DNA of 64,000 nucleotides from JADJGC01 sp964617645 (GCA_964617645.1 CAZTYE010000003.1:310001-374000), one strand, 5' to 3'; shown: positions 32,852 to 41,936, counted from the first letter of the stretch. Made by a program: numbers and translations. The notes: generated by a model not told the origin, from the sequence alone.

Positions 32852-33463
32852 ATGAAGAAACTGTTGTTAGCCGTGATCGCCATCTCCTTAGTGGTGATGG
32901 CCGGCTGCAGCAAGCCGCCGGAAGCCGAAATGGCGGCAGCACAGAGCGCCCTTCAGAATGCTCGCGCGGCGGAAGCCGAGCAGTATGTTCCGCAGGCTTT
33001 CCGCATGCTCAGTGACAGCTTGAACGCCGCTAACGCGATGAAGACCGAACAGGATGGCAAGTTTGCCCTGTTCCGCAGCTACGGCGACTCCAAGGCCATG
33101 TTCGAGCGCGTCGCCGCGATGGCCGGTAATGTCGTGACTCAAGCCAACGCCGAGAAAGAGCGCGTGAAAGCCGAAGTCGCCGGCATGATGGGCGGTATCA
33201 AGATGATGCTCGATACCGCGATGGTCGCCCTCGACAAAGCCCCGAAGGGTAAGGACAACAAGGCCGAAATGGAACTGATCAAGAACGATCTGAACAACTT
33301 GATGTCCGAATACATGGCGGCGGAAGGTGACTTCAATGGCGGCAAGTTCTTGGTCGCCAAGACGAAGTTCGAATCCATCAAGAATCGCGCCAACGGAATC
33401 GTCGGAGAAATCTGCAAGGCTTATGAAGCGAAAAACAAGCCTTGTCCGATAACTCAAATGTAA
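32852..33463 (+). CDS. Lipoprotein sharing a domain with the neighbouring L,D-transpeptidase
   Basis: 203 residues. Signal and lipobox VVMAGC (Cys about residue 19). The segment AQSALQNARAAEAEQYVPQAFRML...DGKFALFRSYGDSKAMFERV parallels residues 25-95 of the L,D-transpeptidase encoded next (ENARQALRLAEEAG...NGKFGLFRDYENADSILAMA), so the two proteins share a helical domain. It lies in the outer or inner membrane. Alanine-rich, mostly helical, DUF4398-like. Preceded by the long leader; a GC-rich hairpin (33496-33523) separates it from the next gene and may reduce read-through. Confidence 0.65.
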   Translation: MKKLLLAVIAISLVVMAGCSKPPEAEMAAAQSALQNARAAEAEQYVPQAFRMLSDSLNAANAMKTEQDGKFALFRSYGDSKAMFERVAAMAGNVVTQANAEKERVKAEVAGMMGGIKMMLDTAMVALDKAPKGKDNKAEMELIKNDLNNLMSEYMAAEGDFNGGKFLVAKTKFESIKNRANGIVGEICKAYEAKNKPCPITQM

Positions 33464-33495
33464 GCGCGCAGGCTTGCCTTAGCGTATAATTCGCT

Positions 33496-33523
33496 GGGGG
33501 GAGACGTGATAGCGCCTCCCCCC
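33496..33523 (+). terminator. Hairpin between the lipoprotein and L,D-transpeptidase genes
   Basis: GGGGGGAG/CTCCCCCC stem with a 12-base loop but no T tract. May be a partial terminator or an RNA-stability hairpin that sets expression ratio. Confidence 0.4.
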
Positions 33524-33569
33524 ACTTCTGTCTCTACGAACCTTTGACGTTGATTTGCGGGGATCAACA

Positions 33570-34646
33570 ATGAGATTCAGTAAGCGCATCCTCCTCATCT
33601 TTCTTCTGGCAGCCGGTGTCGTCGGCGTGTTTGCCGGTTGCGAAGATCCGCCCCGTCTTTTGTTGGAAAACGCCCGTCAAGCCCTGCGACTGGCGGAGGA
33701 AGCCGGAGCGCTCCGCTACTCGCCTGTCATTTACCGCGATGCCGAGCAACTGACGTATAATGGCTGGATGGAAATGGCGCGCCAAAACGGCAAATTCGGC
33801 TTGTTCCGGGATTACGAGAACGCCGATTCGATTCTGGCGATGGCCTTTCGCCGGGCCAATGAAGCACGATCGCTGGCAATCGATAGCCTGACAAATCTCA
33901 AGTCCAGTTTCGCGGACGATCTTAAGGAACTGGCTGAAGAACTCACGGAATGGAACGAAGCGCTGAACGGTTCGCTCGCGGGCTTCCATGTTCGCGACGA
34001 CTGGCAACGCGCCAAGCTTAATCTCGATATGGCGGCCAAGTTGACGGCGGCCGGAGAATACGAAGAAGCGCAGCTCTCGATTCTCAAGTCGCGCAACCTG
34101 CTCAAGCAGGTCGGCAAAGCGCTCGAAGACCACGAAGCCGATGAAGCGCGGCTGCTTCCGATCTGGCGGCGCTGGGTGAATGAAACGGTCGAGCTGTCGC
34201 GTCGGACCGGCGGCTACGTCGTTATCGTCGACAAAACAGCGCACCAGACCTATTTGGTCAAAGCCGGTCGCATCGTAAAAACCTATGAATCCGAACTCGG
34301 CTACAACTCGGCGCGACAGAAGTTGTTCTCCGGCGATGCCGCGACACCGGAAGGAAAATACCGTGTCGTGCGCGAGAATAATGCCAGTATGTACTACCGC
34401 GCGCTGCTGCTTGACTATCCCAACGCCTCCGACCGCGAGCGCTTCAGTGAGAATAAGCGCCGCGGCGTCATTTCACCACGCGCCCGGATTGGCGGTTGGA
34501 TCGAAATCCACGGTGACGGCGGCAAGAGTCGCGACTGGACGCAAGGCTGCGTCGCCTTGACGAATCGCGACATGGATCATATCATGCAGTACGTTGGCGT
34601 GGGAACTCCGGTGACGATTGTTCGAAAATCGGATCAGTGGCCATGA
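33570..34646 (+). CDS. L,D-transpeptidase (YkuD) lipoprotein
   Basis: 358 residues from the ATG at 33570. Lipobox VFAGC near residue 23. Residues about 25-190 are helical and resemble the lipoprotein upstream. The catalytic YkuD domain (about 215-355) contains VIVDKTAHQTYLVKAGRIVKTY and the active site IHGDGG...DWTQGCVAL, with the catalytic cysteine near 327. Forms 3-3 cross-links in peptidoglycan or attaches proteins to it; acts in the periplasm. The ATG of the next gene overlaps its stop (ATGA). Confidence 0.87.
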   Translation: MRFSKRILLIFLLAAGVVGVFAGCEDPPRLLLENARQALRLAEEAGALRYSPVIYRDAEQLTYNGWMEMARQNGKFGLFRDYENADSILAMAFRRANEARSLAIDSLTNLKSSFADDLKELAEELTEWNEALNGSLAGFHVRDDWQRAKLNLDMAAKLTAAGEYEEAQLSILKSRNLLKQVGKALEDHEADEARLLPIWRRWVNETVELSRRTGGYVVIVDKTAHQTYLVKAGRIVKTYESELGYNSARQKLFSGDAATPEGKYRVVRENNASMYYRALLLDYPNASDRERFSENKRRGVISPRARIGGWIEIHGDGGKSRDWTQGCVALTNRDMDHIMQYVGVGTPVTIVRKSDQWP

Positions 34647-35293
34647 ACTTGAAATTGACCTTGCTCATTTTGATGATAATCTTGGCGATTGGCGCCGTGG
34701 CAATGTTCGTGATTGCGATCAATCGCGAGCAACCGGAAGTCCTGGCCGAGGGTTACGCCATCGACACAACGCTGGCGGCACTTCCGGAAGACGAAGCCAA
34801 AGCCAAAAAGGAACTGGCGGCGGCGCGCAAGCAATTGGACAAGCTCAAGACCTCAAAGCCCTATATTGTCATCGACACGCACGCCAATCGACTCTACTTG
34901 CGCACGGCGGAGCAAATCTTGCTCGATGCCAGGTGCTCGACCGGTTCCGGTGACACGCTGATCGATTCGTCGACGACGCGCAAGTGGGTCTTTCATACCC
35001 CCAAAGGTGTGTTCAAGATCAGAAACAAGCTCAAAGAACCTTGGTGGCGCAAGCCCGATTGGGCGTTTCTGGAGGAAGGCGAAGAAGTGCCGAAAAACGA
35101 GGCGGAACGCTATGACCCCAATGTCATGGGCGACTACGCAATGGGTTTTGGCGACGGGTTCTTTATTCACGGGACAATCTACGAACGACTCCTCGGTGTC
35201 AATGTGACGCACGGTTGCGTGCGCGTAGGCAGCACAGATCTTGACTCGCTCTTCAAGCAGACGCCGGTGGGCACTTATGTCTACATCTACTGA
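34643..35293 (+). CDS. L,D-transpeptidase (YkuD), membrane-anchored
   Basis: 216 residues. The ATG at 34643 overlaps the stop of the previous gene by four bases; a GTG at 34637 is possible. One N-terminal membrane segment (LTLLILMIILAIGAVAMFVIAI), a coiled-coil stretch, then the YkuD domain with YIVIDTHANRLYLRTAEQILLDARC and active site FFIHGTIYERLLGVNVTHGCVRV (Cys near 191). Periplasmic, anchored to the inner membrane. It differs from its neighbour in anchor and in the active-site context (THGC instead of TQGC). Confidence 0.87.
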   Translation: MNLKLTLLILMIILAIGAVAMFVIAINREQPEVLAEGYAIDTTLAALPEDEAKAKKELAAARKQLDKLKTSKPYIVIDTHANRLYLRTAEQILLDARCSTGSGDTLIDSSTTRKWVFHTPKGVFKIRNKLKEPWWRKPDWAFLEEGEEVPKNEAERYDPNVMGDYAMGFGDGFFIHGTIYERLLGVNVTHGCVRVGSTDLDSLFKQTPVGTYVYIY

Positions 35294-35969
35294 TCATCGT
35301 TACCGCACCGCGGCGCGTCTCGCCTCAGCCTGGCTTGGTCTCGGCCTGCTCTGTGTATTGGCTGGCTGCGGCAAGAAGGATACCGCGGGCGCTGTTTCAA
35401 GCTGGAGCCAGAAGGACGCCGATCTCGAGTATCGCTTGATCCGTTCGGAAATCAAACTCTCCGAAGCGACCAAACCGTACATTGTGCTCAACCTTCATGA
35501 CAAGCGCGTGCAACTGCGGCTCAAGGGAATGGTGGTCTGGGACTACATGATGGAACTCGTCGACACCGATGACGGCGAACTGCGCGACTTCAGTGTCGAC
35601 TTTGCCGGCGACAAGCAGACGCTGGTGCGACCGGTGCTCGAGCAGTACCTGTTCGCCGCCGCCGCCCAGACACCGGACTCCGTGCTGACGATCATCAGCG
35701 AAGCCACGAATTTCGATAAGTCGCTGCTGCAACGCGAACTGCCGACGCGATTCCAATTGCGCTGGGCGGGCGGATTGGTGCTCGATGTCCGCACGGATGT
35801 CGAAGGACAGGAAACATCGTCATTCAAGAACAAACTGCGCGATCTCCAGCAGTCGCTGGCCAGACCGTTCGGCCACGAAATCATCGCCGTCAAGATGCCC
35901 AAGGAAGTGGCATTGACGCTCTACCGGGTGGCTCGTCCCGGAGTCCCAACTCTTCTCATTCCGGCGTGA
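35277..35969 (+). CDS. YkuD-like lipoprotein without catalytic cysteine
   Basis: 230 residues from ATG at 35277, overlapping the previous gene by 17 bases. Lipobox LCVLAGC. The segment KPYIVLNLHDKRVQLRLKGMVVWDYMMEL matches the opening of the YkuD domain (KPYIVIDTHANRLYLR in the neighbour), but the HG...S/THGC active site is absent and the C-terminus runs into a different LPTRFQLRWAGGLVLDV fold. A degenerate relative or accessory of the transpeptidases, or a divergent fold. No catalysis expected. Confidence 0.6.
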   Translation: MSTSTDHRYRTAARLASAWLGLGLLCVLAGCGKKDTAGAVSSWSQKDADLEYRLIRSEIKLSEATKPYIVLNLHDKRVQLRLKGMVVWDYMMELVDTDDGELRDFSVDFAGDKQTLVRPVLEQYLFAAAAQTPDSVLTIISEATNFDKSLLQRELPTRFQLRWAGGLVLDVRTDVEGQETSSFKNKLRDLQQSLARPFGHEIIAVKMPKEVALTLYRVARPGVPTLLIPA

Positions 35970-36457
35970 AATCCAAGCGCTCTTCAAAGTTGATTGTTCG
36001 CAAAGCCAAACTTGCCGATCTCGATCAGATCGTCGCATTGGAGAATCGCAGTTTCGATTTTGATCTTTTTACTCGCGCCCAGTACCGGTACCTGATCACC
36101 AAGGCAAACGCGATTGCCTTAGTACTGGAGCGCCGCGGCGGCATCATCGGCTCGGCAGTAGCGTTGGTTCGCAGAGATTCTCCCGGCGCGCATCTCTACA
36201 CCATCGCGATTTCGCCCGAATTGCAGGGTCGCGGTTATGGGGCGCTGCTACTTGCCGCGATTGAGTCTGCGGCCAAAAAACTGAACCGCGAACGATTGAC
36301 GCTTGAAGTGCGAATTGATAACCATCTTGCCCTACGGTTGTATCGCAAGCGCGGCTACGAAATTCACGGGCGGATCGAGGCGTACTACGAGGATGGTTGT
36401 GACGCGCTGCGCATGGTGAAGACCTTAGCGGCCCGCCCCAAGACTCTCACTCGATAA
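35966..36457 (+). CDS. GNAT-family N-acetyltransferase (RimI-like)
   Basis: 163 residues. GTG start overlaps the previous stop (GTGA). The acetyl-CoA motif YTIAISPELQGRGYGALLLAAIE is clear, followed by LEVRIDNHLALRLYRKRGYE, which is characteristic of RimI-type enzymes. Substrate not known; could modify a protein N-terminus or small molecule. Last gene of the five-gene set. Confidence 0.85.
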   Translation: MKSKRSSKLIVRKAKLADLDQIVALENRSFDFDLFTRAQYRYLITKANAIALVLERRGGIIGSAVALVRRDSPGAHLYTIAISPELQGRGYGALLLAAIESAAKKLNRERLTLEVRIDNHLALRLYRKRGYEIHGRIEAYYEDGCDALRMVKTLAARPKTLTR

Positions 36458-36461
36458 TGAT

Positions 36462-36492
36462 CAGGCCCGAACGATGAAAACGCTCGGGCCTG
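36462..36492. terminator. Hairpin between convergent genes, likely bidirectional terminator
   Basis: CAGGCCCGA and TCGGGCCTG pair with a loop of about 13 bases. Located between the GNAT stop (36457) and the cytochrome stop (36518). No strong T tract. Confidence 0.4.
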
Positions 36493-36517
36493 AATTGCAA
36501 TGGCGGTAAAGGTACGC

Positions 36518-38494
36518 TCAGTGCGATTTCGGCGCGCTATCGCCCGAATCACGGTCTTGCTTTCTGGAACCGTAAATGCGCTGGTACCAGCGCGGATGGT
36601 GATGCTTCACGGATTCTTCCGTCACCCGCCCGGTCAACCAGGCGAACGACATCGGATATTGCTCCGGGTGGAAGATCACGAAGAAGAAATGAAAGACGGC
36701 GATCGCCAGTGTCGCTAACCACGCTTCATAGTAGTGAATCGTCTCGGCCACTTTGACCACCCATGCCGGCATGAATGATGTGAAGAAGGTCGGGAACCAG
36801 AGCACGAATCCGGTAATCACCATCATAATTGTGCCCCAGACCAGCGCCCAGTATTCGGCCTTCTCGGTATAGTCGTACATGTCATACGCCGGCCGCTGGT
36901 CGGTCAGCCCCATGTGGTACTTGACATTTTGAATTACATCACGGAAATCCTGCTTCACCGGCGCCAGAGCCTTGAGCTGTTCTTTGCCGCGACGGCTGAA
37001 GAGGAGGAAGATCGTGTGATGGAGCGACACGTAGATAAGAAATACTGCCGCAACCCGGTGAATCAAGCCACGTGCGTCTTCATAGATACCGAAGAAGTTC
37101 ATGATCCCGACCCACCACGAGTCGGGGAATCGGAGCGCGAAACCGGTTATCACAAGCGTAATGAAGGCTACGGTTAACACCAAATGCTGGAAGACCATGT
37201 TTCCCGTGAAACGCAACACCGTTGGTTGCGCTTTGTTGGCTCGGTGTTTGGCGACGATGAACGCGCCAAGGATTACGCCGTTGTGCGCCAACATGCCGCC
37301 AATCACTACGACAATCGCGATGATGTAAAGCAGGCGCACCCAGCGGTCGATCGGATTGAACTGAAGTTCAGCCGTCTTGTGCGTGTAACTTGTTGCAAAC
37401 GCCAGGTTCGCCTTGAGATGACAGGTTTGGCAGGTTTGCACGATGTTATCGACATGAATGGACGAAGCCGGATTGGTTGACGGCAACACATCATGCGCCT
37501 TGTGGCACGAAATGCAGCTCGCCGCTTTCAGCGATCCGCCGCGAATCGCGAGGCCGTGGTAGGAGTCTTGATAGGACGTAAAGCGTCCCTCGGCCATGCC
37601 GTACTTCTCCATCAGGCCCGGATCGTTGTGGCAGCGGCCGCAGACGTAATCGGACAGGTTTGAGACGTTCACCGGCGATTCCGGATTGTTGATCGGGAGG
37701 ATTTCATGTTCTCCGTGACAATCGGTGCAATTCGGCGAGTCGGTAATCCCCGCCGCCAGCGCCTTGCCGTGAATACCGCGATTGTACTGAATCGCGATAT
37801 CGTTATGGCACTTGGCGCAGGTCTTCGGGATGTTCATCTTGTTCACAGATGATGACGGGTCGGATGCTTTCTTGAGGTCGTGCGTGCCGTGGCAATCGTT
37901 ACACGAAGCGGCCGACCCAATGCCCTTGTGAATGCCCTCGGCGTGAATACCGCGCGCGTAGCGTTCGAACGAATCGGTGATCCGAATATCGGGGTCCAGC
38001 ATCAATGCCAGCTTGTGATGGCAGTTGGCGCAGGTGTACGGAAGGTTCTTTGCCGAAGTCCACGAATCGGGATTGGTGTGCGGAAGAATATTATGCGTTC
38101 CATGGCAAGATTGACAATTCGGAGAATTCGGATTGTTGAGCGCCTGTCCGTGCGCCGAAGTCATGAACGTGCCGTTGATGTCATCGTGGCAGCCGCCGCA
38201 TTCGACGCGCTTGAGCACATCGCTATGCGGGAAATCCGTGACTCCATCGAGATCGGTATGGCAGGAAACGCAATCCAGGCTGCCATGCGAGGACGCACTC
38301 AGGGTGTCCGCATGAACGAACATGCTGATCTCATTGCCATCCGGACTGAAACCCGTTAGCGTATTGTCACCGTGACACTCCATGCAAGCGTCGTTCGAAG
38401 CTTGCGCCGCGGCTGTCATTAGCAGGCCGAGAACCAAGAGCAGCGGGAGGACCAGGGCGCCTTTGACGCGAGTTGCGTTTACGTTATCTCTCAT
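36518..38494 (-). CDS. 11-haem cytochrome c fused to b-type membrane domain (CbcL-like)
   Basis: 658 residues from ATG at 38494 (GGAG upstream). Signal peptide then eleven CxxCH motifs (CMECH, CVSCH, CGGCH, CQSCH, CANCH, CNDCH, CAKCH, CTDCH, CGRCH, CISCH, CQTCH) over about residues 35-375. The C-terminal 270 residues hold five or six membrane segments with paired histidines (MVFQHLVLT, ARGLIHRVA, TIHYYEAW, AVFHFFFVIFH), as in cytochrome b561/formate-dehydrogenase b subunits. This layout equals that of Geobacter CbcL, an inner-membrane quinol-linked cytochrome in extracellular electron transfer. It follows the 17-haem paralogue by 44 bp. Confidence 0.88.
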   Translation of the reverse strand: MRDNVNATRVKGALVLPLLLVLGLLMTAAAQASNDACMECHGDNTLTGFSPDGNEISMFVHADTLSASSHGSLDCVSCHTDLDGVTDFPHSDVLKRVECGGCHDDINGTFMTSAHGQALNNPNSPNCQSCHGTHNILPHTNPDSWTSAKNLPYTCANCHHKLALMLDPDIRITDSFERYARGIHAEGIHKGIGSAASCNDCHGTHDLKKASDPSSSVNKMNIPKTCAKCHNDIAIQYNRGIHGKALAAGITDSPNCTDCHGEHEILPINNPESPVNVSNLSDYVCGRCHNDPGLMEKYGMAEGRFTSYQDSYHGLAIRGGSLKAASCISCHKAHDVLPSTNPASSIHVDNIVQTCQTCHLKANLAFATSYTHKTAELQFNPIDRWVRLLYIIAIVVVIGGMLAHNGVILGAFIVAKHRANKAQPTVLRFTGNMVFQHLVLTVAFITLVITGFALRFPDSWWVGIMNFFGIYEDARGLIHRVAAVFLIYVSLHHTIFLLFSRRGKEQLKALAPVKQDFRDVIQNVKYHMGLTDQRPAYDMYDYTEKAEYWALVWGTIMMVITGFVLWFPTFFTSFMPAWVVKVAETIHYYEAWLATLAIAVFHFFFVIFHPEQYPMSFAWLTGRVTEESVKHHHPRWYQRIYGSRKQDRDSGDSAPKSH

Positions 38495-38538
38495 TGCCTT
38501 GACTCCATTAGAATCCCAAGCGCAAAATATCGGTTTTA

Positions 38539-41136
38539 TCATCGCGCGGTCAAGTGACCAAGGATGATTAAGAACAACAAAAAGAACCCGACCCAGAGAG
38601 CAAATGTCCCCCAGATGTAAGCGATAAAGGTCGGCAGCAAACCAAGCGGTTTAGTTTTTCTCTCTTCCAGTCCGCCCTCAACCGTGAGGCGATTCCACTC
38701 CAGCGGGCGTTCTTCCTTGAATTCTTCTTCGCTGATGCGTCCGGTGTAGACCGAGACATCCATCGGAAATTTGCTGGCACGTAAGTGCGTATTGAAGAAG
38801 TGCACGATGAAAATGAACGCAGTCGCCAGCAGAGCTTCCTCCTTGTGCACGGTATCGGCAAGCGAGACAACGCCGCCGCCAAGCAAACTGCCGAAGAACT
38901 CTTCCTGCCAACGAATCAGGCCGGAGAGGCCGATGACAAACACACCCCAGAAAACGGCGAAGTAGTCGAATTTTTCCCAGTAGGTCCAGCGGTCGAATCT
39001 CGGATGCGGTCCCCGGCCAATAAACCACAGGAAGTGTTCCTTGACGTCGGTCAGGTCCTTCTTGCGGAACATCAAAGTATTCGGGCCGGTAAGCATCTCT
39101 TTGATCGACATCTTGCGCAGCTTGAGCGCCAGAAAGACCAAGTGGGCGACGAAATAAAATCCCGTGATTGCGGCGGCCCAGTAGTGGAGAATCTGCGCCG
39201 TTCGCAGCGACATGACATTGGTGAACAACCACTTGGCCAGCTCCGTGTGCGCGTACGACTGCGGCAACCCGGTGAAGGCAAGCGTCAGGAAACTGACATT
39301 GACCAACACATGCAGGAAACGATGGAATCCGTCGATGCGCCGGTAATAGGTTCGCTCCAGATGTACACGCGGTCGAATTCCGCGCTGGAACCAGAGCACC
39401 GTATGGAACCCGAATACGCCCAACACGCCGACCAGAAGCAAGCTCATTGCCGTCGTCACCAAGCTATTGAATCCGGCCCAACCACCACTATCATCCCGTT
39501 CGCGCTGGACCCGACCTTCGGCCGTGAGGTTGATTAAGACGGAATCCTGAGCCGCCAGTTCCTTTCCATGTTGGAGCTCGGCTTCCGTCGGCTTGATCGG
39601 ATGCACGAGGTAGGATACGAAGCGCTCGCTGGCGCGCGGATGACAGGTACGACAGGTTTCGACAATGTGCGAGCGGTTGATTGTCGACGCCGAGTCTGTC
39701 GGTTCGAGAATTGAGTGCGAGCCATGGCAGTTCGTGCAGACGGCGAATTTCAGATCTTGTGTTCCGGTTTCGAAGAGCTTGCCGTGATAAGTCTCCTTGT
39801 AGCCTTCGACGACGTAAGGATTGATCTGGAACTTCAGCATCTTGTCTTTGTCGGCGTGGCACTTCGAGCAAAGTTTAATCACACCCTCGGGGTTGAAAGC
39901 CTCGGAAGTTTTCTTGACGTCAATTTCGCCGTGACAGTCGGTGCACGTCGGCGCGTCCGCGATTCCTTGTGCGCGCGCCCGACCGTGAATCGATTGCCTG
40001 TATTGGCGGTTTTGTTCGGCGTGGCAATTGATGCACTCGGTGCGGCGGTGCTTGACCTCTTCGTTATCCAGTCCGGGCAGGTTCCAGTGGTAGATGTGAC
40101 ACTGCGTGCAGTTGGCCTCGGAGCCGTCGGCATTGAGCATCATCAGATTGCCGTGGGCGAGATTCTCTTTGGCGTGACGCTCGCCGGAGTGACAGATATT
40201 GCACTGATTGGCAATTCCGCCTTCTTTGAAAATCGCGTTGTTGATTGATGCCATGTCAGTCTGGTGACCGGTATGACAAGAAGCGCAGGAAATCGTTTTC
40301 GGATCAACGCCCTCTGCGCGGTGCAAGCTTTCTTTGTGACCCGGATGGCAGGCGTTGCAGACATCGGAGATGTTCGCCGAATTGACCCGCGACTTCGGAT
40401 CGGCGGGATTGCGAATGTCATGCTTCTCGTGGCAACTGGTGCAGACCGGCGCCTTGGTGTTGCCACCTTCCATTTCGTGGAAGTGGCGCGAGTGCACGTA
40501 GGTTTCGATGTCGCGCTTGTGGCACTTCGAGCAGATGTCGACGATTTCATGCTTGTACTCGACCTCCGACATCACGTCTTTCTTCGATTTGAAGTGCGCA
40601 TCGTGACAGGTTGTACAGATCGGATACTTGCGGTTGTCCTCCTGATATTTCTGAAAATGATAGCTGTTGCGATAGGCTTCCGCCTCCTTGGGGTGGCAGC
40701 GATCGCATACCAGCTTCATCGACAGCTCTTTCTGTGCATTGTGCGTGCCGTGGCACTCTTTACAATCGGGAATGTCCGCTTTGCCCTTGCCCTTGAGCAT
40801 CTTGTAGAAGTACTCCATCCAGGTCGCGCTGACCATCTTGTGGCACGGTTCGCAGTTGACCGGTTGGTATTGCGTGAAATGCGGAACGTCCTCGAAATTG
40901 GCGCCTTCCTGATTATGGCAACTCACGCAAGCCAGTCCCTTGTGCACGGAACCGTGTAATTCATCGGTTTTGACGAACAAGGACTTGCCGGCTTCACTCG
41001 CCAGCGTTTCATCGGAGTGGCATTCCATACAAGCGGCGTTCGGGTCTTCTTGGGCATTGAGAGCGACCGTGAACGCTACCAACAGCGCAAGCACATTGAA
41101 CCAACCCCTCGCGAATGATCTTGATCTATCAGTCAT
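38539..41136 (-). CDS. 17-haem cytochrome c fused to b-type membrane domain (CbcL-like)
   Basis: 865 residues from ATG at 41136 (GAGGTGG upstream; GTG at 41145 also possible). Signal peptide to about residue 28, then seventeen CxxCH motifs (among them CMECH, CVSCH, CEPCH, CKECH, CDRCH, CTTCH, CSKCH, CTSCH, CNACH, CASCH, CNICH, CTQCH, CINCH, CTDCH, CTNCH, CRTCH) up to about residue 510. A membrane domain with b-haem histidines (HRFLHVLVN, ILHYWAA, VAHLVFL, TVHKEEALL, FIVHFFNTHL) follows to the end. Likely passes electrons between the quinone pool and a periplasmic or outer acceptor. Sits 17 bp downstream of a TetR-family gene on the same strand. The 17-haem count is unusually high for this fusion type. 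Confidence 0.88.
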   Translation of the reverse strand: MTDRSRSFARGWFNVLALLVAFTVALNAQEDPNAACMECHSDETLASEAGKSLFVKTDELHGSVHKGLACVSCHNQEGANFEDVPHFTQYQPVNCEPCHKMVSATWMEYFYKMLKGKGKADIPDCKECHGTHNAQKELSMKLVCDRCHPKEAEAYRNSYHFQKYQEDNRKYPICTTCHDAHFKSKKDVMSEVEYKHEIVDICSKCHKRDIETYVHSRHFHEMEGGNTKAPVCTSCHEKHDIRNPADPKSRVNSANISDVCNACHPGHKESLHRAEGVDPKTISCASCHTGHQTDMASINNAIFKEGGIANQCNICHSGERHAKENLAHGNLMMLNADGSEANCTQCHIYHWNLPGLDNEEVKHRRTECINCHAEQNRQYRQSIHGRARAQGIADAPTCTDCHGEIDVKKTSEAFNPEGVIKLCSKCHADKDKMLKFQINPYVVEGYKETYHGKLFETGTQDLKFAVCTNCHGSHSILEPTDSASTINRSHIVETCRTCHPRASERFVSYLVHPIKPTEAELQHGKELAAQDSVLINLTAEGRVQRERDDSGGWAGFNSLVTTAMSLLLVGVLGVFGFHTVLWFQRGIRPRVHLERTYYRRIDGFHRFLHVLVNVSFLTLAFTGLPQSYAHTELAKWLFTNVMSLRTAQILHYWAAAITGFYFVAHLVFLALKLRKMSIKEMLTGPNTLMFRKKDLTDVKEHFLWFIGRGPHPRFDRWTYWEKFDYFAVFWGVFVIGLSGLIRWQEEFFGSLLGGGVVSLADTVHKEEALLATAFIFIVHFFNTHLRASKFPMDVSVYTGRISEEEFKEERPLEWNRLTVEGGLEERKTKPLGLLPTFIAYIWGTFALWVGFFLLFLIILGHLTAR

Positions 41137-41153
41137 GGCTGCCACCTCGGAAA

Positions 41154-41759
41154 TCAGTTGCTCGACCGGCGCAGACCGCCGGTGAAGATGGGGACATTGT
41201 TGGAGACGACATCCTCACACTTGTAGGAGCGTCCCTGAGTCGATTTCCAGAGCGATACACCGAGGGCGCAGTCGAAGAGCATTCCGATGAAACAACGCGC
41301 CGTGATCTCGTTGTTACGCTCAATGATCAGTTGCTTCTCAAGCAACCGATCAAGTTGCGTCTGAAGAAACTTGGCATGACGACCACGAATCGCTTGATAA
41401 ACCTGCTTCGCCTTGACATGCCCACCCAGGGCGGAATAGAGTAGAAGGCGGTAGACTTCCTGATTCTTCTGGGCACAGGTGATGATATGTTCGGCTAAGC
41501 GCGTGAGGATAGTCTCCAAGTCTTCTGTGCTTTCCAACTCACCGTAGAGTTCCTCGCAGTGCAGACGGCTTTCGAGAGCATCGAGCACGGCATCGTAGAT
41601 CAGTTCCTTCGAGGCAAAATATCGGTAGAGCGCCGGTTCAGTCACGCCGCAAGCGGCGGCGAGTTTCTTGGTCGTGACCTTGTCGTAGCCCTCGACCGAG
41701 AACAGCTTGGTGGCCTCCTCGACGATCTGAAGGCGGCGGTCTTCCGCGGCAAGTTTCAT
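41154..41759 (-). CDS. TetR/AcrR-family regulator
   Basis: 201 residues from ATG at 41759, preceded by GAGGAGGTATCGG; a frame to 41810 exists but lacks a ribosome site. N-terminal HTH: RRLQIVEEATKLFSVEGYDKVTTKKLAAACGVTEPALYRYFASKELI, the canonical TetR recognition pattern. The ligand domain (60-200) is unique. First gene of the transcription unit with the two large cytochromes, so it probably controls electron-transfer capacity. Confidence 0.92.
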   Translation of the reverse strand: MKLAAEDRRLQIVEEATKLFSVEGYDKVTTKKLAAACGVTEPALYRYFASKELIYDAVLDALESRLHCEELYGELESTEDLETILTRLAEHIITCAQKNQEVYRLLLYSALGGHVKAKQVYQAIRGRHAKFLQTQLDRLLEKQLIIERNNEITARCFIGMLFDCALGVSLWKSTQGRSYKCEDVVSNNVPIFTGGLRRSSN

Positions 41760-41818
41760 AGTTCCGATACCTCCTCGAAGCGGGGTTGATCCGACCTTAT
41801 TAATCTTCAATCAACCCA

Positions 41819-41834
41819 TAGTTATCACTAACTA
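41819..41834. promoter_or_regulatory. Candidate TetR-type operator
   Basis: TAGTTATCACTAACTA: perfect 6-bp arms (TAGTTA/TAACTA) around TCAC, about 60 bp upstream of the regulator start. TetR proteins typically bind such dyads in their own promoter. No clear -10 hexamer is seen, though a TTGACT box lies just upstream on the minus strand (41850s). Confidence 0.42.
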
Positions 41835-41936
41835 ACGAATCGGCTCAAGTCAAGGGAAAAGTGAGGATTTTTGTTATTTTTTTCACAAGCGTCTTAGTTG
41901 GTGTCAGTGAGACGATTGCATTAACTGATCGCTAAC

